Shown here: in pieces, positions 23,641 through 33,299 of the stretch
How positions within the stretch are numbered: the first letter of the stretch is position 1
Layout: every line of letters starts with the position of its first letter
NCBI RefSeq assembly: GCF_003012745.1
Contig: NZ_PXYK01000041.1
Coordinates: 1-36,987, forward strand
Reading direction: 5' to 3'
Source of the DNA: Kumtagia ephedrae
GTDB lineage: Bacteria > Pseudomonadota > Alphaproteobacteria > Rhizobiales > Rhizobiaceae
Length of the DNA: 36,987 nucleotides
Program-made: the position numbers and the translations under genes
The notes under the pieces: generated by a model
The model's input: the letters and a program-made list of their open reading frames with translations, nothing else
What the model was told of the DNA's origin: nothing
Databases searched by the model: none

Positions 23641-23657
23641 AGTTGTATGATACAACT
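23641..23657. promoter_or_regulatory. Palindromic operator between SDR and MarR-GNAT genes
   Basis: AGTTGTAT, a central G, and ATACAACT form a perfect 8-1-8 palindrome in the 73-base divergent gap. It lies about 24 bases from the MarR-GNAT start and about 34 from the SDR start. Size, symmetry and TTGTAT..ATACAA content suit a MarR dimer site that would control both genes. Confidence 0.7.
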
Positions 23658-23680
23658 AAAAACCGGAAAGGAAAGCGGCC

Positions 23681-24682
23681 ATGATCCACGCCAGGGAAAC
23701 GTCACCGATCGAAAAGGTTCGCGACGCCTCGCGCCGCATCGTGCGCGAGCTCGGCTTCATGAAGCCCACGGTCGGCGCCACCGGCCTGCCGATATCGGCG
23801 GTGCATGCGCTGATCGAGATCGGCGCCCGTGGAAAGCTGACGGCGGCCGCGCTCGGCGAAATCCTCGATCTGGAAAAGTCGAGCGTCAGCCGCCTGCTGC
23901 GCAAGCTCGTCGATTCCGGTGAGATCGAGGAGCGCGAGAATCCCGACGACGCCCGCTCGAAGATCCTGTCGCTGACCGGTCGCGGCCGAAAGATGCTGGA
24001 GCGCATCGACAGTTTCGGCCACGGCCAGGTTTCCGGCGCCTTCGGCCATCTGTCGCAGGAACAGCGGCGGACCGTCGTCGCCGGCCTCGGCGCCTATGCG
24101 GACGCGCTGGCCGCGGCGCGCCGGGGGGAGGGCGGCCAGGCTGGGGCATCCGGCGTCGACATCGTCGCCGGCTACGTGCCGGGCGTCATCGGCCGCGTCG
24201 CCGAGATGCACGGCCGCTACTATGTCGAACCCTATGGCTTCGGCCGCTTCTTCGAGGCGAAGGTCGCCAGCGGGATGGCGGAGTTCTCGGAACGGCTCGA
24301 CCGGCCGGCGAACGGGCTGTGGGTGGCGCTGCGGGATGGCCGGGTGATGGGCAGCGTCGCCATCGACGGCGAGGACCTGGGCGACGGCGCCGGTCATCTG
24401 CGCTGGTTCGTCATGGACGATGCCTTGCGCGGGCTGGGTGTCGGCAGGCGGCTGCTCGCCGAAGCCATCGCCTTCTGCGACCGCCGGCAATTCCGCCACG
24501 TCGACCTGTGGACCTTGCGCGGTCTCGAGGCGGCGCGAAAGCTCTACGAGGATTTCGGCTTCACGCTGGTCGAGGAATTCGTCGGCGGCCAGTGGGGTAC
24601 TGAGGTCACCGAACAGCGCTTCCGCCGCACACCGAGGATGGGTGCCGAGGGCGATGCAAGCCCTCTGAAGATGATGGGTTGA
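23681..24682 (+). CDS. MarR-type regulator fused to GNAT N-acetyltransferase
   Basis: The 333-residue protein joins two domains. Residues 1-150 form a MarR winged helix: LTAAALGEILDLEKSSVSRL is the recognition part and RENPDDARSKILSLTGRG the wing. Residues 165-320 form a GNAT fold, with the acetyl-CoA pyrophosphate loop RGLGVGRRLLAEAI near residue 250 and AARKLYEDFGFTLVEE at the end. Known fusions of this layout exist, but their ligands and acetyl acceptors are mostly unknown. It may sense a metabolite and acetylate it, or acetylate a protein. The start at 23681 has GGAAAGG upstream and follows the palindrome. The divergent SDR is the likely target. Confidence 0.9.
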   Translation: MIHARETSPIEKVRDASRRIVRELGFMKPTVGATGLPISAVHALIEIGARGKLTAAALGEILDLEKSSVSRLLRKLVDSGEIEERENPDDARSKILSLTGRGRKMLERIDSFGHGQVSGAFGHLSQEQRRTVVAGLGAYADALAAARRGEGGQAGASGVDIVAGYVPGVIGRVAEMHGRYYVEPYGFGRFFEAKVASGMAEFSERLDRPANGLWVALRDGRVMGSVAIDGEDLGDGAGHLRWFVMDDALRGLGVGRRLLAEAIAFCDRRQFRHVDLWTLRGLEAARKLYEDFGFTLVEEFVGGQWGTEVTEQRFRRTPRMGAEGDASPLKMMG

Positions 24683-24694
24683 GAAGTCGACCGG

Positions 24695-24848
24695 CGTCTG
24701 GCGCCCTCGTGGTTCGACACTCACCATGAGGGCTACTGATAGGCTTCCGCTTGTCGTTGCTGTCGCTGCGGCGGATCAGTGGTAGCGCTTGGCGCAACCT
24801 CCCAGCAGCCCTCATGGTGAGCTTGTCGAACCACGAGGGCGCCAGACG
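24695..24848. repeat. Long inverted-repeat element (about 40-bp arms)
   Basis: The left arm, 24695-24734, starts CGTCTGGCGCCCTCGTGG; the right arm, 24807-24848, is its complement, differing only by a two-base AG insertion. Inside, GCTACTGAT and ATCAGTGGTAGC extend the pairing. A reading frame across the right arm gives VVRQAHHEG, which I associate with a common translated repeat. It lies 13 bases after the MarR-GNAT stop. Confidence 0.8.
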
Positions 24849-24975
24849 CGGCCTTGAGGTACCAGCCAGGCGGCGCTCTCTGTTCGGACCCTTGTTGAAG
24901 GTCGCAGCCGCGATTGCATGTCGGCGCCGGCGCGGCTATGACTGCCGTATCGACCCGTCGAGAAAGGAGGGCTGC

Positions 24976-25044
24976 GTGACGTTCTTCCGGCATCATCGCC
25001 AGCGTGGCCCCGTCGAGGCCCTGCAAATGCGTTTGCAGGGCTGA
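24976..25044 (+). CDS. Possible 22-residue leader peptide upstream of the ABC-F gene
   Basis: A GTG at 24976 follows a near-perfect Shine-Dalgarno, AAAGGAGG (24963-24970), at five-base spacing, and opens a 22-codon frame (MTFFRHHRQRGPVEALQMRL, then Gln-Gly, then TGA). The last third of the frame overlaps a 10-bp hairpin. Short uORFs with strong ribosome sites ahead of ABC-F genes are known as ribosome-stalling leaders in antibiotic-induced ABC-F genes. Here the ABC-F start is 171 bases further on. It may equally be chance; no conservation data are available. Confidence 0.35.
   Translation: MTFFRHHRQRGPVEALQMRLQG
25018..25041. promoter_or_regulatory. 10-bp perfect hairpin with TGCG loop upstream of the ABC-F gene
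   Basis: GCCCTGCAAA at 25018-25027 pairs perfectly with TTTGCAGGGC at 25032-25041 around TGCG. There is no T tract after it, so it is not a standard intrinsic terminator. It ends one base before the stop codon of the possible leader peptide, so a translating ribosome would melt it. Confidence 0.5.
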
Positions 25045-25214
25045 CCAGAGACGATCGCCTCTTCGCATCTCCTTCCGGTCTGCCCTTCGTGGTGATGCCG
25101 CGCCGGCTTCAAGCTCGTGCGCCGGCATCGTGACAGTCACCCGGTTCTGTCCCTCCCAAAACATGCGTCCGCCGAGCGGCCGCGGGAGAAGGTCCGGTAG
25201 ACCAGAGAACGACG

Positions 25215-26744
25215 ATGGCACTGATCAATCTGCGATCCCTTGGCGTGACACTCGGCGCGCCGCTTTTCTCCAACCTCAACCTGTCCGTCGAACCTGGCGA
25301 CCGCCTCGGCATCGTCGCCGCCAACGGCCGCGGAAAGTCGACGCTACTGCGCACCGTCTCCGGGGCCTTCGAGCCGACTTCCGGCGACGTCACGCGGGCG
25401 CGCGGCCTGCGCATCGGTCATGTTGAGCAGAACGTGCCGGCCGGCCTGCTTGCTGCGAGCTTTTATGATGCGGTGCTCGCTGCGCTGCCGGCGGAGCAGG
25501 CCGAAAGCGAAAGCTGGCGGGTCGAAATCGTGCTCGATTCGCTCGACGTGCCGCAGGACATGCGCCGTCGGCCGCTGGCGCATGTGAGCGGCGGCTGGCA
25601 GCGGCTGGCGCTGCTGGCGCGCGTCTGGGTGACCGAGCCCGACATGCTCCTGCTCGACGAGCCCACCAACCATCTCGACCTCGCCCGCATCGGCCAGCTG
25701 GAAGACTGGCTGAACGCCCTGCCGCGCGACGTCCCGGTGCTGATCTGCAGCCACGACCGCGCCTTCCTCGACGCCGTGACAAACCGCACGCTGTTCCTGC
25801 GGCCGGAAAATTCGCAGGTCTTTTCGCTGCCCTATGCGAGGGCGCGCGCCGCGCTCGACGAGATCGACGCCTCGGAGGAACGCCGGTTCCAGAAGGACAT
25901 GAAGACCGCCCAGCAGCTCCGCCGGCAGGCCGCCAAGCTGAACAACATCGGCATCAATTCGGGCAGCGACCTGCTTGTGGTGAAGACCAGGCAGCTGAAG
26001 CAGCGCGCCGAAAGACTGGAGGAAGCGGCGCGGCCGGCGCACCAGGAGCGCTCGGCCGGCGCGGTGAAGCTCGCCAATCGCGGCACGCATGCCAAAGTGC
26101 TGGTCACGCTGGAGGATGCTCCGGTCGCCACGCCCGACGGCACGCTGCTGTTCCGCACCGGAAAACTGTGGATCCGCCAGGGCGACCGTGTCGTGCTGCT
26201 CGGCCGCAACGGCACCGGCAAGACACGGCTGGTCAACATGATCCGGCAGGCGATTCTTTCACCCGAAGACGCGCCGGCCGGCGTCAAGGCGACGCCGTCG
26301 CTGGTGCTGGGTTATGGCGACCAGGCGCTGGCGGACCTTGCCGACAGCGACACGCCGCTCGGCGTGGTCTCGAGACGCTTCGAGCTCGGCGAGCAGCGCG
26401 CCCGCGGCTTGCTGGCCGGCGTCGGGATAAACATCGACATGCAGGAGAGCCCGGCCGGTCGCCTGTCGGGCGGCCAGAAAGCGCGGCTCGGTATGCTGGT
26501 GCTGCGCCTCACCAACCCCAACTTCTACCTGCTCGACGAGCCGACCAACCATCTCGACATCGACGGGCAGGAGGCGCTGGAGGCGGAATTGCTGAAGCAC
26601 GAGGCGAGCTGCCTGCTCGTCTCGCACGACCGCAGCTTCGTGCGCGCGGTCGGCGACCGGTTCTGGCTGATCGACAGGAAGAAGCTGGTGGAGGTCGAGG
26701 GGCCGGAGGAATTTTTCGCTTCGGTTGGAGATGCCAGGGCCTGA
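25215..26744 (+). CDS. ABC-F family ATPase (ribosome-associated type)
   Basis: The 509-residue soluble protein has two ABC domains and no membrane domain, as in EttA/Uup/resistance-type ABC-F proteins that bind the ribosomal E site. Domain 1 has Walker A ANGRGKST (36-43), signature VSGGWQ (124-129) and LLLDEPTNHLD (145-155). Domain 2 has LGRNGTGKT (329-337), LSGGQ (417-421) and LLDEPTNHLD (439-448). The linker, about 205-290, is a charged helical hairpin (RRFQKDMKTAQQLRRQAAKL), the part that reaches toward the P-site tRNA. The first signature, SGGWQ, departs from SGGQ. Housekeeping or resistance role cannot be decided. The 532-base upstream gap may carry leader control. Confidence 0.92.
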   Translation: MALINLRSLGVTLGAPLFSNLNLSVEPGDRLGIVAANGRGKSTLLRTVSGAFEPTSGDVTRARGLRIGHVEQNVPAGLLAASFYDAVLAALPAEQAESESWRVEIVLDSLDVPQDMRRRPLAHVSGGWQRLALLARVWVTEPDMLLLDEPTNHLDLARIGQLEDWLNALPRDVPVLICSHDRAFLDAVTNRTLFLRPENSQVFSLPYARARAALDEIDASEERRFQKDMKTAQQLRRQAAKLNNIGINSGSDLLVVKTRQLKQRAERLEEAARPAHQERSAGAVKLANRGTHAKVLVTLEDAPVATPDGTLLFRTGKLWIRQGDRVVLLGRNGTGKTRLVNMIRQAILSPEDAPAGVKATPSLVLGYGDQALADLADSDTPLGVVSRRFELGEQRARGLLAGVGINIDMQESPAGRLSGGQKARLGMLVLRLTNPNFYLLDEPTNHLDIDGQEALEAELLKHEASCLLVSHDRSFVRAVGDRFWLIDRKKLVEVEGPEEFFASVGDARA

Positions 26745-26799
26745 GACATTCCCGGCCAGCATTGCCTCTCGAACCGACGGGAGCTTGCTCGGCGGTCGA

Positions 26800-27549
26800 T
26801 CACACGCAGCGGCCGCCGTCGACCTCCAGCGCCACGCCGGTGATGAAGGCCGCCTCGTCGGAGGCGAGCCACAGCGCCGCGTTGGCGATGTCGAGCGGCG
26901 TCGAGAAGCGGCCGAGCGGGATCACCGACTTGAACTGCGCCCGCCGTTCCGGCGTGTCCTCGCCCATGAACTGCGCCAGCATGCCGGTCTCGCCCGCCAC
27001 CGGGCAGAGGCAGTTGACGCGGATCTTCTTCGGCGCCAGCTCGACCGCCATCGACTTCGTCGCGGTGATCACCCAGCCCTTTGAGGCGTTGTACCAGGTC
27101 AGCCCCGGCCGCGGGCGAAGCCCGGCGGTCGAGGCGGTGTTGATGATCACCCCGCCGCCCTGGCGTTCCATCATCGGCACCACGGCGAGGGTGGAAAAAT
27201 AGATCGCCTTCATATTGATCGCGGCGATCAGGTCGAAGGTCGGCTCGTCGACCTCCAGCAGGTCGCCGTTGCGGTGCGTGTAGCCGGCATTGTTGACCAT
27301 GACGTCGACACGGCCGAAGGCGCTTTTTGCGGCATAGACGGCTTCATCGATCTCGGCGCGCTGCGACACGTCGGTGGTGACGGCGATCGCCTGCTTGCCG
27401 ATCTCCTCGGCGACGCGCGCGGCGCCCTTGGCGTTGAGGTCGGCGACGACCACCTTCGCGCCCTCCTCGGCGAAGCGGCGCGCCATGCCCTCGCCGAAGC
27501 CGGAGGCAGCCCCGGTGACGATCGCGACCTTGTCCTTCAAGCGATCCAT
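26800..27549 (-). CDS. Short-chain dehydrogenase/reductase (SDR), glucose/3-oxoacyl-type
   Basis: The 249-residue enzyme begins MDRLKDKVAIVTGAASGFGE with the TGxxxGxG cofactor motif. It has VVVADLNAKGAARVA (the aspartate suggests NAD preference), VNNAG, the catalytic Ser in IINTASTAGL and Tyr/Lys in TWYNASKGWVITATK. VNCLCPVAGETGML and the end ITGVALEVDGGRCV are typical. The substrate is unknown; the order is like glucose-1-dehydrogenase and 3-oxoacyl-ACP reductase paralogues. ATG 27549 has AGGGAG upstream. It is divergent from zwf and convergent with the ABC-F gene. Confidence 0.9.
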   Translation of the reverse strand: MDRLKDKVAIVTGAASGFGEGMARRFAEEGAKVVVADLNAKGAARVAEEIGKQAIAVTTDVSQRAEIDEAVYAAKSAFGRVDVMVNNAGYTHRNGDLLEVDEPTFDLIAAINMKAIYFSTLAVVPMMERQGGGVIINTASTAGLRPRPGLTWYNASKGWVITATKSMAVELAPKKIRVNCLCPVAGETGMLAQFMGEDTPERRAQFKSVIPLGRFSTPLDIANAALWLASDEAAFITGVALEVDGGRCV

Positions 27550-27767
27550 AGTGCTCCCTTGCCCCACCTTCTTCCCGCTGCTTGCCTTTGCGCTTGCGCT
27601 GACAGGCCTACTATGCTGCAACCGCGCCCGTGCTGGAAGGACACCACCACGGTGTTCCCGCGCATGAGCCAGCCACGCTAGAGCGCCTGTGACACCGTGA
27701 CGCTGGCAGGCTTAAATCGATTAGATTACATTGGTGGCAACACGCCGCCGGCACGTACGGAATCACC
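27550..27767. promoter_or_regulatory. Divergent promoter region upstream of zwf
   Basis: The gap holds an imperfect ACACC/GGTGT hairpin near 27641-27655 and an AT-rich stretch at 27711-27732 with the 8-bp palindrome AATCGATT (27715-27722), about 45 bases before the zwf start. A regulator site here is likely but unproven. ATTAGATTACAT nearby could be the -10 region. Confidence 0.35.
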
Positions 27768-29234
27768 ATGACAAGTCAGCTCATCCCCGTAGCCCCGTTC
27801 GATTTCGTCATCTTCGGCGGAACCGGCGACCTGTCCGAGCGCAAGCTGCTGCCGGCGCTCTACTATCGCCAGAGCCAGTTTTCCGAGCCGACGCGCATCA
27901 TCGGCGCGTCGCGCGCCAAGCTCAGCGACGCCGATTTCCGCGACTTCGCCCGCAAGGCGATCCTCGAGCATGTCAAGGAAGCCGACATCGACGAGGCGGA
28001 GCTCGACACCTTCCTGAAGCGGCTTTCCTACGTGCCGGTCGACGCCGTCAGCGGCGACGGCTTCGCCAGGCTGAAGAAGACGCTCGGCAGCAACGGCGAC
28101 GCGATCCGCGCCTTCTATCTGGCGGTCGCGCCGTCGCTGTTCGGCGAGATCTCGCACAAGCTCAGGGAGAATGAGCTGATCACGCCGAACTCGCGTATCG
28201 TCGTGGAAAAGCCGATCGGCCGCGACCTCGCCTCGGCGCGCGCGCTCAACGACCAGATCGGCGCCGATTTCGGCGAGCACCAGATATTCCGCATCGACCA
28301 CTATCTCGGCAAGGAGACGGTGCAGAACCTGATGGCGCTGCGCTTCGCCAACATGCTGTACGAGCCGCTGTGGAACTCGGCGCATATCGACCATGTGCAG
28401 ATCACGGTGGGCGAGACGGTCGGGCTGGAGGACCGCGTCACCTATTACGACAAGGCCGGCGCGCTGCGCGACATGGTGCAGAACCACATGCTGCAGCTTC
28501 TCTGCCTGGTCGCCATGGAGGCGCCGTCCTCGATGGACGCCAATGCCGTGCGCGACGAGAAGCTGAAGGTGCTGCATTCGCTGAAGCGCATCAACGGCGC
28601 CGAAGCGCCGAAGTCGACGGTGCGCGGCCAGTACCGCGCCGGCGCCTCCTCGGGCGGCGCGGTCAAGGGCTATCTGGAGGAGCTCGGCAATCCCGGCAGC
28701 ACGACCGAGACCTTCGTCGCCATCAAGGCCGAGATCGCCAACTGGCGCTGGGCCGGCGTGCCGTTCTACCTGCGCACCGGCAAGCGGCTGGCGGCGCGCG
28801 TCTCCGAGATCGTCATCGAGTTCAAGACGATCCCGCACTCGATCTTCGGCGAGAATGCCGGCCGCATCCAGGCCAACCAGCTGGTCATCCGGCTGCAGCC
28901 CGACGAGGGCGTCAAGCAGTGGATCATGATCAAGGATCCCGGCCCGGGCGGCATGCGGCTGCGCCACATCGCCCTCGACATGAGCTTCGCCGACACCTTT
29001 CACGACCGCAATCCGGACGCCTATGAACGCCTGATCATGGACGTGATCCGTGGCAACCAGACGCTGTTCATGCGCCGCGACGAGGTCGAGGCGGCGTGGA
29101 AGTGGATCGACCCGATCTTCAACGCCTGGTCCGATAGCAATCAGGAAGTGCAGGGCTACACGGCCGGCACCTGGGGGCCGTCGGCGTCGATCGCGCTGAT
29201 CGAGCGCGACGGCCGCACCTGGCACGAAAGCTGA
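27768..29234 (+). CDS. zwf: Glucose-6-phosphate dehydrogenase
   Basis: Zwf oxidises glucose-6-phosphate to 6-phosphogluconolactone, reducing NADP+ (or NAD+), and opens the Entner-Doudoroff and pentose phosphate routes. The 488-residue length is normal. The cofactor motif is FVIFGGTGDLSERKLLPALY (residues 13-32), VEKPIG (147-152) carries the conserved Lys, and RIDHYLGKE (175-183) is the active-site signature with catalytic His. PFYLRTGKRL is the substrate-binding arginine region. It leads zwf-pgl-edd, with only five bases to pgl, so all three are made together. Confidence 0.96.
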   Translation: MTSQLIPVAPFDFVIFGGTGDLSERKLLPALYYRQSQFSEPTRIIGASRAKLSDADFRDFARKAILEHVKEADIDEAELDTFLKRLSYVPVDAVSGDGFARLKKTLGSNGDAIRAFYLAVAPSLFGEISHKLRENELITPNSRIVVEKPIGRDLASARALNDQIGADFGEHQIFRIDHYLGKETVQNLMALRFANMLYEPLWNSAHIDHVQITVGETVGLEDRVTYYDKAGALRDMVQNHMLQLLCLVAMEAPSSMDANAVRDEKLKVLHSLKRINGAEAPKSTVRGQYRAGASSGGAVKGYLEELGNPGSTTETFVAIKAEIANWRWAGVPFYLRTGKRLAARVSEIVIEFKTIPHSIFGENAGRIQANQLVIRLQPDEGVKQWIMIKDPGPGGMRLRHIALDMSFADTFHDRNPDAYERLIMDVIRGNQTLFMRRDEVEAAWKWIDPIFNAWSDSNQEVQGYTAGTWGPSASIALIERDGRTWHES

Positions 29235-29239
29235 CGGCG

Positions 29240-29938
29240 ATGCGGGAGGTGGAGGTCGCGCTGCGGGAGTTTCCGTCACGCCAGGTGCTGGCGGAAACCC
29301 TGGCGGAGAAGGTCGTGTCGGTTCTTGCCGAGGCCTTGTCGGCGCGCGGCAAGGCTGTGATGGCGGTGTCCGGCGGCACGACGCCGGCGCTGTTCTTCCG
29401 CACGCTTTCCGATCGCGATCTGGACTGGTCCCGGGTCACGGTCACCCTTGTCGACGAGCGCTTCGTGGACGAGGCTTCGCCGCGCTCCAACGCCCGGCTC
29501 GCAAAGGAAAATCTGCTGCGGGGCAGGGCCGCGGCGGCGCGCTTCGCCGGGCTATATCGCGACACCGCCGACGTCGAGGCGGCCGCCGAACTGGCTGACG
29601 AGACGGCGCGCGCGCTCGGCCTGCCCTTCGACGTGGTCGTGCTCGGCATGGGAGGCGACGGCCACACCGCCTCCTTCTTCCCCGATGCGCCGACCTTGGC
29701 CGATCTGCTCGCGCCCGTGAACCAGACGCTGGTCGCGCCCGTTCATGCTCCGAGCGGCGGCGAGCCGCGGCTGACGCTGACCATGCCCGCCCTCGCCGGC
29801 GCCCGCTTCCTTGCCCTGCACATCGAGGGCGAGGCCAAACGCGCGGTGCTCGCCTCCGCGCTCAAGGGCGAAGACCTGCCCATCCGCGCCGTTCTGGAGC
29901 ACGCGGAAAGGCCGGTCGAGGTGTTCTGGGCGCCGTGA
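29240..29938 (+). CDS. pgl: 6-phosphogluconolactonase
   Basis: Pgl hydrolyses 6-phosphogluconolactone to 6-phosphogluconate between the reactions of Zwf and Edd. The 232-residue protein has the family motifs in order: [15 protein letters not shown] (phosphate site), [22 protein letters not shown] and [15 protein letters not shown]. Its C-terminus ends PVEVFWAP, as usual for the family. The ATG 29240 start has only a weak ribosome site, consistent with reinitiation after zwf. Its stop region is followed closely by edd, which has an in-frame GTG overlapping the stop as GTGA. Confidence 0.94.
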   Translation: MREVEVALREFPSRQVLAETLAEKVVSVLAEALSARGKAVMAVSGGTTPALFFRTLSDRDLDWSRVTVTLVDERFVDEASPRSNARLAKENLLRGRAAAARFAGLYRDTADVEAAAELADETARALGLPFDVVVLGMGGDGHTASFFPDAPTLADLLAPVNQTLVAPVHAPSGGEPRLTLTMPALAGARFLALHIEGEAKRAVLASALKGEDLPIRAVLEHAERPVEVFWAP

Positions 29939-29997
29939 ACCGTACCGGCTGCTCCGCCTCCCACGGAACGCCGGAAGCCGAAGAGGAAATGACCGCC

Positions 29998-31818
<1,821 letters not shown>

Positions 31819-31903
31819 GGTGCAACAGCTTAGGACGACCGACCCTCGGTGCGTCCGTTGAGGCTTGCCCGCAAAGCTCTTTTCGCTACATCGTCGAGGC
31901 TTA

Positions 31904-32028
31904 GCGGGCTCGCACTTCAGCATGAGGAAGGGCGTGCCGGCGAGAGATCAAACTCAATGAGAAATCGGCCACGACGCTGAAGATTGGCGTACAGGCCCGC
32001 CTCTCCTCATCTTGAAGTGCGAGCCCGC
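31904..32028. repeat. 25-bp near-perfect inverted repeat downstream of edd
   Basis: The arm 31904-31928 begins GCGGGCTCGCACTTCA; the arm 32004-32028 is its complement with two mismatches. The spacer is 75 bases. It sits in the convergent gap between edd and the SH3 gene and may end both transcripts. It is a different family from the other elements in this window. Confidence 0.75.
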
Positions 32029-32094
32029 AGGCTTCTGCAATTTGAGTCAAATCGTTCGGCGGGCGAGCCCGAAGGACGCACCCGAACGGCGCCG

Positions 32095-32976
32095 CTAACG
32101 CCCGTTGTTGACCAGGAAGCGGCGGAAGACGAAGCCGCGCTTGCCCTTGTAGATTACCTCGCACCAGCGGTCGCAGGAGACGACCTGCACCTCAGTCCTG
32201 CCCGGAACGGTCGTAAGCGCGTTGCCGCGGTCGTTTGGCCGCGCCCGCATGGTCACGGCGCGCAGCGTGCGCACCGCCCGGGCTGTCGCCTTCGTCTCCG
32301 CGGCTTTCGCCTCGGCTTCAGGTTTCGGAGCCGGGATGGCGGCCGTGGCGCCCTGGTCCGCGGCGTCGGTGCCGGCATAGGCGTTGACGATGCTCGCGCC
32401 GTTCTGAGCGGGAGAGGCCGCCGGCTTGGCCGGATCGCCGGCCATCTTCGCCGCCCCGCCGGCCTTGGCCGGATCGACCCAGCGCGGATCGCTGGACGCG
32501 AGCGGTTCGACCTCCGCCTCGTCCGGCTGGTCCGGCGCTGTCGCGGCGGCCTGCGCGGAAACCGGATCGGCGATCGCTGCCGCTTTGCCCGACTGCCCGG
32601 CGGACGGATTCGACGGTTGTATGGCAGGCGCCGGCGCGGAAGCCGCGACATTTGTCGCCGGCTGAGCCGCCTTGGCCTCCGGCGCGGTTGTCGCCGCCGA
32701 GGCGGCAGCCGTCCCGGTGTCTTCCGGGCCTGCGGCGATCGTGTCGATGCGCTGCCCCGCCTCCGCGGGACTGACCAGGCGGCCGTCGGCGTCCGACGGC
32801 AGGGCCAGCCAGATCGCCGTCCCGGCCAGGCCGAGCAGCGACGCTGTTCCGATGGCTGCGACGATCAGATGCGACCGCGCGACGATTTCGCTCCAAACCG
32901 ATGTACGCGCACCGTAGTGCAAGTCCAGCGATACGCGTCTGGCCCTCGGTTTGCCGGAGCCGAACCAGCTCTTCAA
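32095..32976 (-). CDS. Membrane-anchored SH3-domain protein
   Basis: The 293-residue protein has one membrane segment near residues 35-55 (LIVAAIGTASLLGLAGTAIWL). A long, disordered Ala/Pro/Glu-rich periplasmic linker follows, about residues 60-215. It ends in a bacterial SH3 domain (TMRARPNDRGNALTTVPGRT, then WCEVIYKGKRGFVFRRFL), of the type that often binds peptidoglycan or cell-wall proteins. The best start is TTG 32976, with GAGAGG six bases upstream; the frame is open to 33570 but that part has no protein-like pattern. Its role is unknown; the layout suggests a cell-envelope function. Confidence 0.8.
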   Translation of the reverse strand: MKSWFGSGKPRARRVSLDLHYGARTSVWSEIVARSHLIVAAIGTASLLGLAGTAIWLALPSDADGRLVSPAEAGQRIDTIAAGPEDTGTAAASAATTAPEAKAAQPATNVAASAPAPAIQPSNPSAGQSGKAAAIADPVSAQAAATAPDQPDEAEVEPLASSDPRWVDPAKAGGAAKMAGDPAKPAASPAQNGASIVNAYAGTDAADQGATAAIPAPKPEAEAKAAETKATARAVRTLRAVTMRARPNDRGNALTTVPGRTEVQVVSCDRWCEVIYKGKRGFVFRRFLVNNGR

Positions 32977-33299
32977 CGTAACCCTCTCCGCGCCCCGAAT
33001 TTCCGCCCGGTTGTGCGCTTTTGGAATGCATTGACGCCGGGAACTTTCCCGGTAACCAGAGAAGCCAGCCCGACTCTCCTCCCCGAACAGACTGGTCCTA
33101 CCAGCATGGGCGAGAATTGTGGCTTCTCTACGCCCGATGTCGTCTTTCCACCAAAACGTGGCAGGAAGGCGACGCATCCTGAATAAACCGTTCATGCACG
33201 AAGATGCAACCGTGCATGGCACCGTACCCCTGTTAAGATTAAGGATTGCCGGGATCGATGGTATCGAGCGGCGCCCGGACGCCCCGGCGGTTGCCCGCG
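32977..33299. other. Gap upstream of the SH3-protein gene with an 8-bp hairpin
   Basis: This 323-base gap has no supported gene. CATGCACG at 33193-33200 pairs exactly with CGTGCATG at 33211-33218 (10-base loop). No T tract follows on either strand. It could be an operator for the SH3 gene or mark the end of the oxidase transcript. Confidence 0.4.

Noticed and set aside
25018-25041. Intrinsic terminator
   Set aside because: The stem is strong but no T tract follows on either strand.
24733-25221. 162-codon minus-strand frame upstream of the ABC-F gene
   Set aside because: Its C-terminal part is the translation of the inverted-repeat element (VVRQAHHEG), it overlaps the ABC-F start, and the rest shows no recognisable pattern.
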